Shown here: piece by piece, positions 16,629 to 24,804 of the stretch
Numbering within the stretch: the first letter of the stretch is position 1
Layout of the letters: each line of letters starts with the position of its first letter
Program-made: the position numbers and the translations under genes
The notes under the pieces: model-generated
The model's database searches: none
Told to the model about the DNA's origin: nothing
Seen by the model: only the letters and a program-made list of their open reading frames with translations
Assembly: GCF_002803075.1 (NCBI RefSeq)
Contig: NZ_NNBK01000014.1
Span: 186,001-250,000, forward strand
Reading direction: 5' to 3'
DNA from: Streptomyces sp. CB01373
Lineage (GTDB): Bacteria > Actinomycetota > Actinomycetes > Streptomycetales > Streptomycetaceae
Length of the DNA stretch: 64,000 nucleotides

Positions 16629-18110
16629 TCACTTCTTCTTCTCCGTCTCCGGCGGCGGGGCCTGCTTCCAGTCGGGGTGACCGGGCATGGGCGGGGTCTT
16701 CTCGCCGTAGAGCCAGGCCTGGAAGAACCCGCTCAGGTCGCGTCCGGCGATGCCCGAGGCCAGGCGCTCGAAGTCGGCGGTGGTGGCCGTGCCGTCCCGG
16801 TGGGCCTGCACCCAGGCGCGCTCCAGGCTCTCGAAGGCCGGCTTGCCGATCTCCTGGCGCAGCGCGTACAGGACGAGCGCGGAGCCGTCGTAGACGTTCG
16901 CCCGGAAGATGCCGATCTTCTGGCCGGCCTTCGGCGGCTTGGGCCGCGCGGGCGGTCCGCCGGCCGCGCGCCAGCGGTCGGAGGCACCGTAGGCGGCCTT
17001 CATCCGGGTCTCCAGCGGCTTCTCCGCCTTCTCGTCGGCGTACAGGGCCTCGTACCAGGTGGCGTGGCCCTCGTTGAGCCACAGGTCGGACCAGGTGCGC
17101 GGGCTGACACTGTCGCCGAACCACTGGTGGGACAGCTCGTGCACCATGACCGACTCGACGTACCACCGGGGGTAGGCGGGCTCGGTGAACAGCTTCTTCT
17201 CGAAGAGTGACAGGGTCTGCGTCTCCAGTTCGAAGCCGGTGGCGGCGGAGGCCATGAGCAGGCCGTACGTCTCGAAGGGGTACGTTCCGACCTTGCTCTC
17301 CATCCAGGCGATCTGGTCGGGGGTCCTGGCCAGCCACGGTTCGAGGGCCTCGCGGTCCTCGGTGGGGACGACGTCGCGCAGCGGCAGGCCATGCGGGCCG
17401 GTCCGGTGCACCACCGTGGAGCGGCCGATGGACACCTGAGCCAGCTCGGTCGCCATCGGATGCCCGGTGCGGTACGACCAGGTCGTCGTCCCACCGGTCC
17501 GTGTGACGCCGGCCGGAAGGCCGTTGGCGACGGCCGTGTACCCCTCGGGCGCGGTGATGTGGAAGGTGAACATCGCCTTGTCGGAGGGATGGTCGTTGCA
17601 CGGGAACACCAGGTGGGCGGCGTCGGCCTGGTTGGCCATCGCCAGGCCGTCCGAGGTGCGCACCCAGCCGCCGTCGCGGTCCTTCACGGGCATGGGGTCG
17701 CTGGTGTGGCGCACGGTGATGCGCATCCAACTTCCCTGGGGCAGCTGGATCTTGGGGGTGACCACGAGATCCTCGCCCGCGATGGCGAACTCGGCCGGCA
17801 GGCCGTCGACCTCCACGGAGTTCACCGTGCCGTGCGCGAAGTCGAGGTTCACGCGCTCCAGATCCTCGGTGGTCCACGCGTCGATCGTGGTGACGGCCTG
17901 GAGCGGCTTGGCGTTGTCACCGCCATAGGTGAACGACAGGTCGTACGACAACACGTCGTACCCGGGGTTGCCCAGGTGCGGGAAGAGCCGGTCGCCGATG
18001 CCCAGCGGCTCGGGCGGAGCACTCGCGGCGACGAGACAGACGGAGACGGCGGACGCGAGGAGAGTCGCCTTCAGGCGACGCGGAACACATGATCCAAGGC
18101 TCAGCGGCAT
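16629..18110 (-). CDS. Secreted M1-family zinc metallopeptidase (aminopeptidase N-like, short form)
   Basis: 493 residues with a signal peptide (KATLLASAVSVCLVAASA, cleavage around residue 30), so exported. The N-terminal beta domain is about residues 40-220. The zinc site HELSHQWFG with Glu in DLWLNEGHATW gives HExxH-x18-E at about residues 320-345. The exopeptidase GxMEN motif of classical M1 enzymes is replaced by FELETQT, a variant of short bacterial members. It lacks the C-terminal helical domain of PepN, as expected at this length, and ends in a Lys-rich tail (ETEKKK). ATG 18110. It lies upstream of hflX on the same strand with a 216-bp gap. Confidence 0.9.
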   Translation of the reverse strand: MPLSLGSCVPRRLKATLLASAVSVCLVAASAPPEPLGIGDRLFPHLGNPGYDVLSYDLSFTYGGDNAKPLQAVTTIDAWTTEDLERVNLDFAHGTVNSVEVDGLPAEFAIAGEDLVVTPKIQLPQGSWMRITVRHTSDPMPVKDRDGGWVRTSDGLAMANQADAAHLVFPCNDHPSDKAMFTFHITAPEGYTAVANGLPAGVTRTGGTTTWSYRTGHPMATELAQVSIGRSTVVHRTGPHGLPLRDVVPTEDREALEPWLARTPDQIAWMESKVGTYPFETYGLLMASAATGFELETQTLSLFEKKLFTEPAYPRWYVESVMVHELSHQWFGDSVSPRTWSDLWLNEGHATWYEALYADEKAEKPLETRMKAAYGASDRWRAAGGPPARPKPPKAGQKIGIFRANVYDGSALVLYALRQEIGKPAFESLERAWVQAHRDGTATTADFERLASGIAGRDLSGFFQAWLYGEKTPPMPGHPDWKQAPPPETEKKK

Positions 18111-18399
18111 GCACCACCGCTACCAGCGCCCACCCACCCGACCGCGCCGACTCGCGCCCAACCCACCCGAAAGGGCCCGACGGGAGCACGCCGAGGGCCG
18201 CGGAAGCGCGGGGGCGCGCCGGGGCACGGGGGTGCACCTGAAGCGCGGTGGCGCGGGGCGGCGCGCGCGTGCCGAGAGCGGGCGCCCCGGACACGCGGGC
18301 GGCGAGACGGGCGTGCGGGCGGCAGGCTCGACGCGCGGGCGGCGGGCCGGACACATGGTCAGCAGCCCGGCGCCACGCGCGAAGAAGGACCCGCGCGGC

Positions 18400-20580
18400 T
18401 CACAGCCCCGGCGGCTGAGGCTGCGTCCGGCTCACGTCGTAGACGCCCGGGACGTTACGCATGGCGCGCATCAGGGCCGGGAGCCTGGCCGCGTCGGGGA
18501 GTTGGAGGGTGTACGTGTGGTGGACGCGCTGCTGTGCCGGCGGGGCCACGGTGGCGGAGATGATCTCGACGCCCTCGACGGCGATGGCCTCGGTCAGGTC
18601 GGCCAGCAGATGGGGGCGGCCGAACGATTCAGCGAGCAGCGTGACACGGCACGCCGTCGTCTCCCCCCAGTGCACGCCGAACTCGGCGCGCCCCGCACTC
18701 CTCATCCGTCCGACCGCCGCGCACTCCAGGCGGTGCACCGTCACCACTCCCCCGCGCACGGCGAAGCCGGTGATCGCGTCGGGCGGCACAGGTGTGCAGC
18801 AGCCCGCGAGTCGTGCGGCCGTGTCGGGCCGGCCGGCGACCACGACGCTCGCCGTGCGGGGCCCGAAGGCGGTCTTCACGGCCGGCCCGGCCGCCTGGAC
18901 CGTCACGAGGGGTCCGGAGACCTGCGACGGTGCAGCGTCGGCCTGCGACGGTGCGGCGCCCCCGTCGGCGTCCTGGCCCCGGTCCACCGCGGACTGGCGG
19001 GTGGCCAGCCTGCGCTGGATGGCGATGCGGGCGGCCGGGGTGTGGGCGTGGTCCAGCCATTCCCGGGAGGGCTCGGAGGCCGGGTCCTGGCCCATCAGGA
19101 GCTGGACGCTGTCGCCGTCCTTCAGGACGGTGCTCAGCGTCGCCAGTCGGCCGTTGACTCGGGCGCCGATGCACGCGTGCGCGTCCTCGCCGTACTGGGC
19201 GTACGCGGCGTCCACGCACGTGGCGCCCTCGGGCAGGCCAAGGGTCCCCCCGTCGGGCCGGAACACGGTGATCTCGCGGTCCTGGGCGAGGTCCTCGCGC
19301 AGGGTGGACCAGAAGGTGTCGGAGTCCGGCGCGGCCCGCTGCCATTCGAGGAGGCGGGAGAGCCAGCCGGGGCGGGTGGGGTCGGCACGCTCACCGTCGC
19401 TCGTGGTGTGCTCCTCGGCGGGAGGGGCGTAGGGGTTGCCGAGTGCGACGACCCCGGCCTCGGCGGCCTTGTGCATCTGGTGGGTGCGGATGAGGACTTC
19501 GATGACCTGTCCGTCCTCGCGGGCGACGGCGGTGTGCAGCGACTGGTAGAGGTTGAACTTGGGTACGGCGATGAAGTCCTTGAACTCCGAGACGACGGGC
19601 GTCATACAGGTGTGGAGTTCGCCGAGGACGGCGTAGCAGTCGGCGTCCTCGTTCACCAGGACCAGCAGCCGGCCGAAGTCGCTGCCGCGCAGCCGGCCGC
19701 GCTTGCGGGAGACCCGGTGCACGGAGACGAAGTGCCTCGGTCTGATGAGCACTTCGGCGGGCACGTCGGCCTCGCGCAGCACTCCGCGCACCTGCTCGGC
19801 GACCTCGGTGAGCGGGTCGCCCGGTCGGCCCGCGTTCTCCGCGATCAACTCGCGCGTGTGCGCGTACTCCTCGGGGTGCAGGATCGCGAAGACGAGGTCC
19901 TCCAGCTCGGACTTGAGCGCCTGCACGCCGAGCCGTTCGGCGAGGGGGATGAGGACGTCCCGGGTCACCTTGGCGATGCGGGCCTGTTTGTCCGGGCGCA
20001 TCACGCCGAGGGTGCGCATGTTGTGCAGCCGGTCGGCGAGTTTGATCGACATCACGCGGACGTCGCTGCCGGTGGCGACGAGCATCTTGCGGAAGGTCTC
20101 GGGCTCGGCGGCCGCGCCGTAGTCGACCTTCTCCAGCTTGGTGACGCCGTCGACGATGTAGCGGACCTCCTCACCGAACTGCTCGCGGACCTGGTCCAGC
20201 GTCACGTCGGTGTCCTCGACGGTGTCGTGCAGCAGGGACGCGGTCAACGTCGTGGTTTCCGCGCCGAGTTCGGCGAGGATGAGGGTCACGGCGAGCGGAT
20301 GCGTGATGTAGGGCTCGCCGCTCTTGCGCATCTGGCCGCGGTGCGAGGACTCGGCCAGGACGTAGGCCCGGCGCAGCGGTTCGAGGTCGGCTTCGGGGAA
20401 GTGCGCGCGGTGGGCCTCGGCCACGTGGCCGATGGCGTCGGGCAGCCGGTCGCGGGCGGTCGGGCCGAGCACCGCGGCACGGCCGAGCCGGCGCAGGTCG
20501 ATCCGCGGGCGGGCCCTGCGTCGGGGCCCGGCGGGAGCCACCGGGCCCGGGGCCGCAGGATTCGTGGCATCCGCACTCAT
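18400..20580 (-). CDS. rshA: RelA/SpoT-family (p)ppGpp synthetase/hydrolase homologue (RshA-like)
   Basis: 726 residues. The hydrolase HD domain is intact (SSHRGQMRKSGEPYITHP, LLHDTVEDT, KLADRLHNMRTL; about residues 55-205). The synthetase domain (about 240-400) is divergent: FKDFIAVPKFNLYQSLHT and the Glu of IEVLIRT are kept, but YDLLAVRV becomes SDFGRLLV, RFKDY becomes EFKDF, and the HW of AAHW is absent. TGS (REITVFRPDGGTLGLPEGAT), a Cys-containing linker (LAGCCTPVPPDAITGF) and a C-terminal ACT domain follow. ATG 20580 has GGAGG 5 nt upstream. This is the second RSH protein of Streptomyces, distinct from the RelA near secDF. The S. coelicolor homologue has, as I recall, been reported to support ppGpp synthesis, so loss of synthesis should not be assumed. 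Confidence 0.9.
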   Translation of the reverse strand: MSADATNPAAPGPVAPAGPRRRARPRIDLRRLGRAAVLGPTARDRLPDAIGHVAEAHRAHFPEADLEPLRRAYVLAESSHRGQMRKSGEPYITHPLAVTLILAELGAETTTLTASLLHDTVEDTDVTLDQVREQFGEEVRYIVDGVTKLEKVDYGAAAEPETFRKMLVATGSDVRVMSIKLADRLHNMRTLGVMRPDKQARIAKVTRDVLIPLAERLGVQALKSELEDLVFAILHPEEYAHTRELIAENAGRPGDPLTEVAEQVRGVLREADVPAEVLIRPRHFVSVHRVSRKRGRLRGSDFGRLLVLVNEDADCYAVLGELHTCMTPVVSEFKDFIAVPKFNLYQSLHTAVAREDGQVIEVLIRTHQMHKAAEAGVVALGNPYAPPAEEHTTSDGERADPTRPGWLSRLLEWQRAAPDSDTFWSTLREDLAQDREITVFRPDGGTLGLPEGATCVDAAYAQYGEDAHACIGARVNGRLATLSTVLKDGDSVQLLMGQDPASEPSREWLDHAHTPAARIAIQRRLATRQSAVDRGQDADGGAAPSQADAAPSQVSGPLVTVQAAGPAVKTAFGPRTASVVVAGRPDTAARLAGCCTPVPPDAITGFAVRGGVVTVHRLECAAVGRMRSAGRAEFGVHWGETTACRVTLLAESFGRPHLLADLTEAIAVEGVEIISATVAPPAQQRVHHTYTLQLPDAARLPALMRAMRNVPGVYDVSRTQPQPPGL

Positions 20581-20878
20581 GGGCACCTCCGGCTGCGTGG
20601 ACCGGCGGACGGGGCGCCCCAGGGCGTTCTCGGCACAGGGGTTGGCAACGGATCCCCCGTCCGGGCCGGTGATTGATGCTACCGAGCCCAGCACGCCCGA
20701 CCGGCCGTCTCCCGGCGAGCGTGAAACGGATCACCCAATCGAGCGATGGCCAGGATGTTTACGGTTTTCAGTCACCTGGCAGGGGACGGGCCGTGGATTC
20801 GCTGCCCGCTTCCGTCTCCGGGCATACGTATGACCTTCCCATGGACCGCCGGGGCTACGATGCCCAGCCGACCGGCCG

Positions 20879-21748
20879 TCAGCCGACCGCTGTTTCCAGC
20901 CACTTCGCGTCGATCACGCCCTCCGCGACGATCACTGCGGGACCGGTCATCTCGATCTCGCCGTCCGGCCGCTCGGTGATCACCAGCGTTCCGCCGGGCA
21001 GGTCCACCGTGTACGTCGCCGGGGCACCGGTGGCCGCCGGGTCGGCGCCGTCGCGCCGGGCGGCCGCCACGGCGACGGCGCACGCGCCCGTGCCGCACGA
21101 GCGGGTCTCGCCCGAGCCGCGCTCGTGCACGCGCAGGGCGACGTGGCGGGGACCGCGGTCGACGACGAACTCGACGTTCACGCCGTCCGGGTAGGCGGAG
21201 GCCGGGCTGAAGGGCGGCGGCGCGAGCAGTTCGCCTGCGTCGGCGAGGTCGTCGACGAAGGCGACCGCGTGCGGGTTGCCCATGTTCACGTTGCGCGCGG
21301 GCCAGTTGCGCTCGCCGACACTCACGGTGACGTCGCCTTCGGGGAGCGTCGCCCTGCCCATGCCGACGGTGACGTCCCCGTCCTTGGCGATGTGCGCCGT
21401 CTTCACGCCCCCGCGCGTGGCGATGGCGAGGTCGCCCTCCGTCGTGTGTCCGGCGTACTGGAGGTAGCGCGCGAACACCCGCACGCCGTTGCCGCACATC
21501 TCCGCGACGGAGCCGTCGGCGTTGCGGTAGTCCATGAACCACTCCGCCTCGGCCGCCATCGCGCGGGCCTCGGGATGCGCGGCGGAGCGTACGACGTGCA
21601 GCACCCCGTCCGCGCCGATGCCCGCGCGGCGGTCGCACAGGGCGGCGACGGCCGCCGGGGACAGCTCGACGGCGTTCTCCGGGTCAGGGACGATCACGAA
21701 GTCGTTCTCCGTGCCGTGGCCCTTGAGGAAGGGGATGCGCGTGCTCAT
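20879..21748 (-). CDS. dapF: Diaminopimelate epimerase
   Basis: Converts LL- to meso-diaminopimelate for lysine synthesis; Streptomyces peptidoglycan itself uses LL-DAP. 289 residues. The two catalytic cysteines are in AEMCGNGVRVF (about residue 90) and ETRSCGTGACAVA (about 228). Substrate-binding motifs GTENDFV, NADGS and NMGNPHAV are present. ATG 21748. It follows the small membrane protein gene and miaA on the minus strand; a repeat/inverted-repeat cluster lies 35-70 bp upstream. Confidence 0.96.
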   Translation of the reverse strand: MSTRIPFLKGHGTENDFVIVPDPENAVELSPAAVAALCDRRAGIGADGVLHVVRSAAHPEARAMAAEAEWFMDYRNADGSVAEMCGNGVRVFARYLQYAGHTTEGDLAIATRGGVKTAHIAKDGDVTVGMGRATLPEGDVTVSVGERNWPARNVNMGNPHAVAFVDDLADAGELLAPPPFSPASAYPDGVNVEFVVDRGPRHVALRVHERGSGETRSCGTGACAVAVAAARRDGADPAATGAPATYTVDLPGGTLVITERPDGEIEMTGPAVIVAEGVIDAKWLETAVG

Positions 21749-21781
21749 GGCTCGATCGTACGGGGTCGCTCCGACAACCCC

Positions 21782-21816
21782 GTGATCACGTTCACCGGCC
21801 GGCAGCCGGTGATCAC
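21782..21816. repeat. Duplicated GTGATCAC palindrome around an inverted repeat upstream of dapF
   Basis: GTGATCAC occurs at 21782-21789 and 21809-21816; between them CACCGGC (21793-21799) and GCCGGTG (21805-21811) form an inverted repeat. The position, 35-70 bp upstream of the dapF ATG, suits an operator or a leader hairpin. Confidence 0.6.
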
Positions 21817-21860
21817 GTGAGTCGGGGGCCGCGGTACGAGCGGGACCGGGCGGCCAGGCC

Positions 21861-22358
21861 CTATCGCAGGCGCGCGACGCGCCAGACGGCCAGCACCACG
21901 ACCACGGCGACGACGACGATGTACGCGCCGATCACCCGCCAGTCGAGGCGCCGCCCGGAGCCTCGCGGCGGCAGGCCCGGCCAGGTGTAACCCACGCGGC
22001 GGGCGGCCATCATGCCCCAGCCCGCCGAGCAGGAGCAGATCAGCAGCCCCAGCATGGCGATCACGGCGCCGTTGTCGCCGTCGAAGGCCAGCGGGAAGGC
22101 GAACATCAGCGAGCCGACGACGGCCAGGCCCACGATCGGGGCCAGCTGCCAGATGCGCAGCCGCCGCTGCGGGCGCAGCTCGACCTCCACCTCGGGCCCG
22201 GGGAACATCTCCTCGGGACCGGGTCCGTCCGCGGTCACACCACCCTGCGTCTCGTCGGGCCCGTCGGGGCTCAACGAGCCCTCGTCCGGTTCCGCGTCGC
22301 CGCGCTCCACGGTGATGCGGTCGATGTCTTGTGCGGTGTCGCGAGGGCCGGCCTCCAT
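21861..22358 (-). CDS. Small integral membrane protein of unknown function
   Basis: 165 residues. The acidic, Gly/Pro-rich N-terminal half (residues 1-65) is presumably cytoplasmic, followed by three hydrophobic segments: IWQLAPIVGLAVVGSLMFAF, VIAMLGLLICSCSAGWGMM and VIGAYIVVVAVVVVLAVW. No catalytic motif is recognised. ATG 22358 lies 10 nt after GGGAGG; GTG 22364 in frame is nearer. It sits between miaA and dapF on the same strand and is probably cotranscribed with one or both. Homologues at this place in Streptomyces genomes are, to my knowledge, uncharacterised. Confidence 0.7.
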   Translation of the reverse strand: MEAGPRDTAQDIDRITVERGDAEPDEGSLSPDGPDETQGGVTADGPGPEEMFPGPEVEVELRPQRRLRIWQLAPIVGLAVVGSLMFAFPLAFDGDNGAVIAMLGLLICSCSAGWGMMAARRVGYTWPGLPPRGSGRRLDWRVIGAYIVVVAVVVVLAVWRVARLR

Positions 22359-22466
22359 CGCCACGCGCCCTCCCAACTAGGACTTCACTCGGTCGATCCG
22401 AGCTTGATGATGGCACGGCGCCGGAGGCCTGGATGACGGCCTGGGCGTCCCGATGCCATGACGTGA

Positions 22467-23405
22467 TCAGGCTGTAACCGGTCGTTCGACCAACGCCAGG
22501 GCGAGATGCGGAAGTTCCGTGAGATCCGCCGCGGCCCCGCTCAGCCAGTGCACCCGGGGGTCGCGCCGGAACCAGGAGTCCTGGCGGCGCGCGAAGCGTT
22601 TCGTGGCGCGCACGGTCTCCGCGCGCGCCTCGTCGAGGGTGCACTCCCCCTCGAGCGCCGCGAGCACCTGCTGGTAGCCGAGCGCACGCGACGCGGTACG
22701 CCCCTCGCGCAGGCCCCGCGCCTCCAGCGCGCGCACCTCGTCCACGAGCCCCGCCTCCCACATGCGGTCGACCCGGCGCGCGATGCGCTCGTCGAGTTCG
22801 GGGCGGGCCACGTCGACGCCGATCTGGACGGTGTCGTAGACCGAGTCGTGGCCCGGGAGGTTCGCGGTGAAGGGGCGGCCGGTGATCTCGATCACCTCCA
22901 GGGCCCGGACGATCCGGCGGCCGTTGCTGGGCAGGATCGCCCGCGCGGCCTCGGGGTCGGCGGCGGCGAGGCGGGCGTGCAGCGCCCCGGATCCGCGCAG
23001 CGTGAGCTCGTCCTCCAGACGGGCGCGCACCTCGGGGTCGGTGCCGGGGAACTCCAGGTTGTCGACGGCCCCGCGGACGTACAGGCCGGAACCGCCGACC
23101 AGGACCGGCCAGCGCCCCTCGGCGAGCAGCGCGTCGATCCGTTCCCGGGCGAGCCGCTGGTACTCGGCCACGGAGGCCGTGACCGTCACGTCCCAGATGT
23201 CGAGCAGGTGGTGGGGGACGCCACCGCGCTCCTCGGGCGTCAGCTTCGCGGTGCCGATGTCCATCCCTCGGTAGAGCTGCATGGAGTCGGCGTTGACGAC
23301 CTCCCCGCCGAGGCGCTGGGCCAGAAAGACGCCGAGATCGGACTTTCCGGCCGCGGTGGGGCCGACGACGGCGATGACGCGGGGGGCGGGGGGTGCGCTG
23401 CTCAC
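22467..23405 (-). CDS. miaA: tRNA dimethylallyltransferase
   Basis: Transfers a dimethylallyl group to N6 of A37 in tRNAs reading UNN codons, giving i6A, the substrate of MiaB encoded nearby. 312 residues. P-loop VVGPTAAGKSDLGV at about residues 12-25, followed by VNADSMQLYRGMDIGTAK, VGGSGLYVRG and ATKRFARRQDSWFRRD. GTG 23405 is chosen because GGGAGA lies 8-9 nt upstream; the upstream in-frame extension to 23444 has no ribosome site. In Streptomyces miaA affects decoding of the rare UUA codon and so development, through bldA tRNA. Confidence 0.95.
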   Translation of the reverse strand: MSSAPPAPRVIAVVGPTAAGKSDLGVFLAQRLGGEVVNADSMQLYRGMDIGTAKLTPEERGGVPHHLLDIWDVTVTASVAEYQRLARERIDALLAEGRWPVLVGGSGLYVRGAVDNLEFPGTDPEVRARLEDELTLRGSGALHARLAAADPEAARAILPSNGRRIVRALEVIEITGRPFTANLPGHDSVYDTVQIGVDVARPELDERIARRVDRMWEAGLVDEVRALEARGLREGRTASRALGYQQVLAALEGECTLDEARAETVRATKRFARRQDSWFRRDPRVHWLSGAAADLTELPHLALALVERPVTA

Positions 23406-23592
23406 CGCACCAGTCTCCCAAACCCCGCGGGCGGTCCCTCGCACGAGTCGTGTGACGGCAGGTGAGGGGGTAGCACGAGTAGGGTATCGAGTGAGTATGG
23501 ACGCTTTTGCGCGACTCCTTCGGAGGTCGAAGGGGCGGAGGGGACCTCGACCGCCGGGGAGCAGGAATCCGCCCCGTCAGGGAAGGTGAACC

Positions 23593-23925
23593 ATGGGTCT
23601 GCTGGACAACATGAAGGCCAGGATCGGCCCGGCGAAGGAGAAGGTGTCGGACCTCGCCCAGCGCCACGGGGGCACGATCGGGCAGAACCTCGACAAGGCC
23701 GCGAAGGTGGTCGACGAGAAGACCAAGGGCAAGTACAGCGACAGGATCCACGCGGGTACGGGCAAGGCCAAGCACGCCATGGACCGGCTCGCCCACAAGG
23801 GCGAGACGGGCCCGGAGACCCGCACCGCCCCTGAGCCGGGCACGAGCCCGGACCCGGGCACCGGCACGGCGCCGGGCGGCGCTGCCGCGCCGACGCCGCC
23901 GGAGGGACCGCCGCCCACGTCTTGA
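23593..23925 (+). CDS. MT0933-type putative antitoxin (small helical protein)
   Basis: 110 residues. The first ~70 residues (MGLLDNMKARIGPAKEKV ... TIGQNLDKAAKVVDEKTKGKYSDRI) match the MT0933/Rv0909 antitoxin-type family as I know it, a short amphipathic Lys-rich helical module. The last ~45 residues are a Pro/Gly/Thr/Glu-rich tail. GGAAGG is about 6 nt before the ATG. No toxin gene is adjacent on either side, so the antitoxin label rests on family naming only. It is divergent from miaA and ends before a 21-bp hairpin. Confidence 0.75.
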   Translation: MGLLDNMKARIGPAKEKVSDLAQRHGGTIGQNLDKAAKVVDEKTKGKYSDRIHAGTGKAKHAMDRLAHKGETGPETRTAPEPGTSPDPGTGTAPGGAAAPTPPEGPPPTS

Positions 23926-23931
23926 GGGGCG

Positions 23932-23976
23932 ACGGCGGACGGCCGGGAGGCCCTGGGCCTCCCGGCCGTCCGCCGT
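23932..23976. terminator. Very strong bidirectional terminator
   Basis: A perfect 21-bp inverted repeat (ACGGCGGACGGCCGGG... and its complement) with a 3-nt loop (CTG), between the convergent small helical protein gene and the dioxygenase-like gene. Confidence 0.9.
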
Positions 23977-24033
23977 GTGCGCCGTCTCCCGGTCATGACC
24001 AGGACGTGCGCCGCGTCCCGCTCGGAAGCAGGC

Positions 24034-24747
24034 TCACGACCAGGCTGCGACCAGGTATCCCACTCCGTACGGTGCGTCGTCGTGGAGCAGGGTGCCGGAG
24101 AGGCCGGCGTCCTCGGCCGCGCCGGCCAGTACCTGCCAGGAGGCCCGGCCCGACACCTTCAGTTCGTGCGCCAGGACACCGTCCAGCGCCATGAGAGCCG
24201 ACGTGTCGGCCTCCCCCAGCGCTCGGGCGACGCCCGCGTCGAAGGGTTCGGCCCGTTCGTCGAGATACCCCGGCGCCTTGAGCGTGCGCCGCGCGCTGCC
24301 GTCGCCCATCACCAGCAGCGCCACGCGGCCGGCCCGCGCGGCGAGATCCCGGCCGGCCGCCGCGCACCGCTCGGGTGTCAGTGACTCCTCCACGCCGAGT
24401 CCCTCGACCGGGGCGTCGGACCAGCCGGTGCGCTCGAGGAGCCAGGCGGCGACGGCGAGCGAGGGCGGCAGCTCGCCCCCGGACCCGGTACCCGTGTCCC
24501 GGCCGAGCCGTACCTCCAGGTCCACGCCGAAGCCGCGGAACGAGCCCCGGGCGCCCTCCGGTTGAAGGCCGCTCCCGCAGGCCTCCGCGGGTCCGACGAC
24601 CACCAGCAGATCGGGCCGGGCGGCGGCGAGCACGCCCAGCGCGTCCGTGCAGGCGGCCCGGGCGGAGTCGAGTTCGGGTGCGGCTCCCGCGGCCACCTCG
24701 GGCACGAGGAGGGGCGGGCAGGGGCAGACAGCGGCGGCGACAAGCAT
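24034..24747 (-). CDS. Class III extradiol dioxygenase-like protein
   Basis: 237 residues. The start MLVAAAVCPCPPLLVPEVA and the core LLVVVGPAEACGSG ... VALLVMGDGSARRTLKAPGYLDERAEPFD ... ALMALDGVLAHEL resemble the LigB-like ring-cleavage dioxygenase subunit B fold found as a stand-alone protein next to miaB/miaA in actinobacteria. The metal-binding His pair of true extradiol enzymes is not evident, since there is no N-terminal SxHxP-type motif (CPCPP occupies that place). Enzymatic activity is therefore doubtful and the substrate unknown. ATG 24747. It lies 57 bp downstream of miaB on the same strand and probably in one transcript. Confidence 0.7.
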   Translation of the reverse strand: MLVAAAVCPCPPLLVPEVAAGAAPELDSARAACTDALGVLAAARPDLLVVVGPAEACGSGLQPEGARGSFRGFGVDLEVRLGRDTGTGSGGELPPSLAVAAWLLERTGWSDAPVEGLGVEESLTPERCAAAGRDLAARAGRVALLVMGDGSARRTLKAPGYLDERAEPFDAGVARALGEADTSALMALDGVLAHELKVSGRASWQVLAGAAEDAGLSGTLLHDDAPYGVGYLVAAWS

Positions 24748-24804
24748 GATCCGCAGCGTAACGCCGCCGGTCGGCCGGGGGTCGGCCGGCCGAGCCCGCC
24801 GGGG

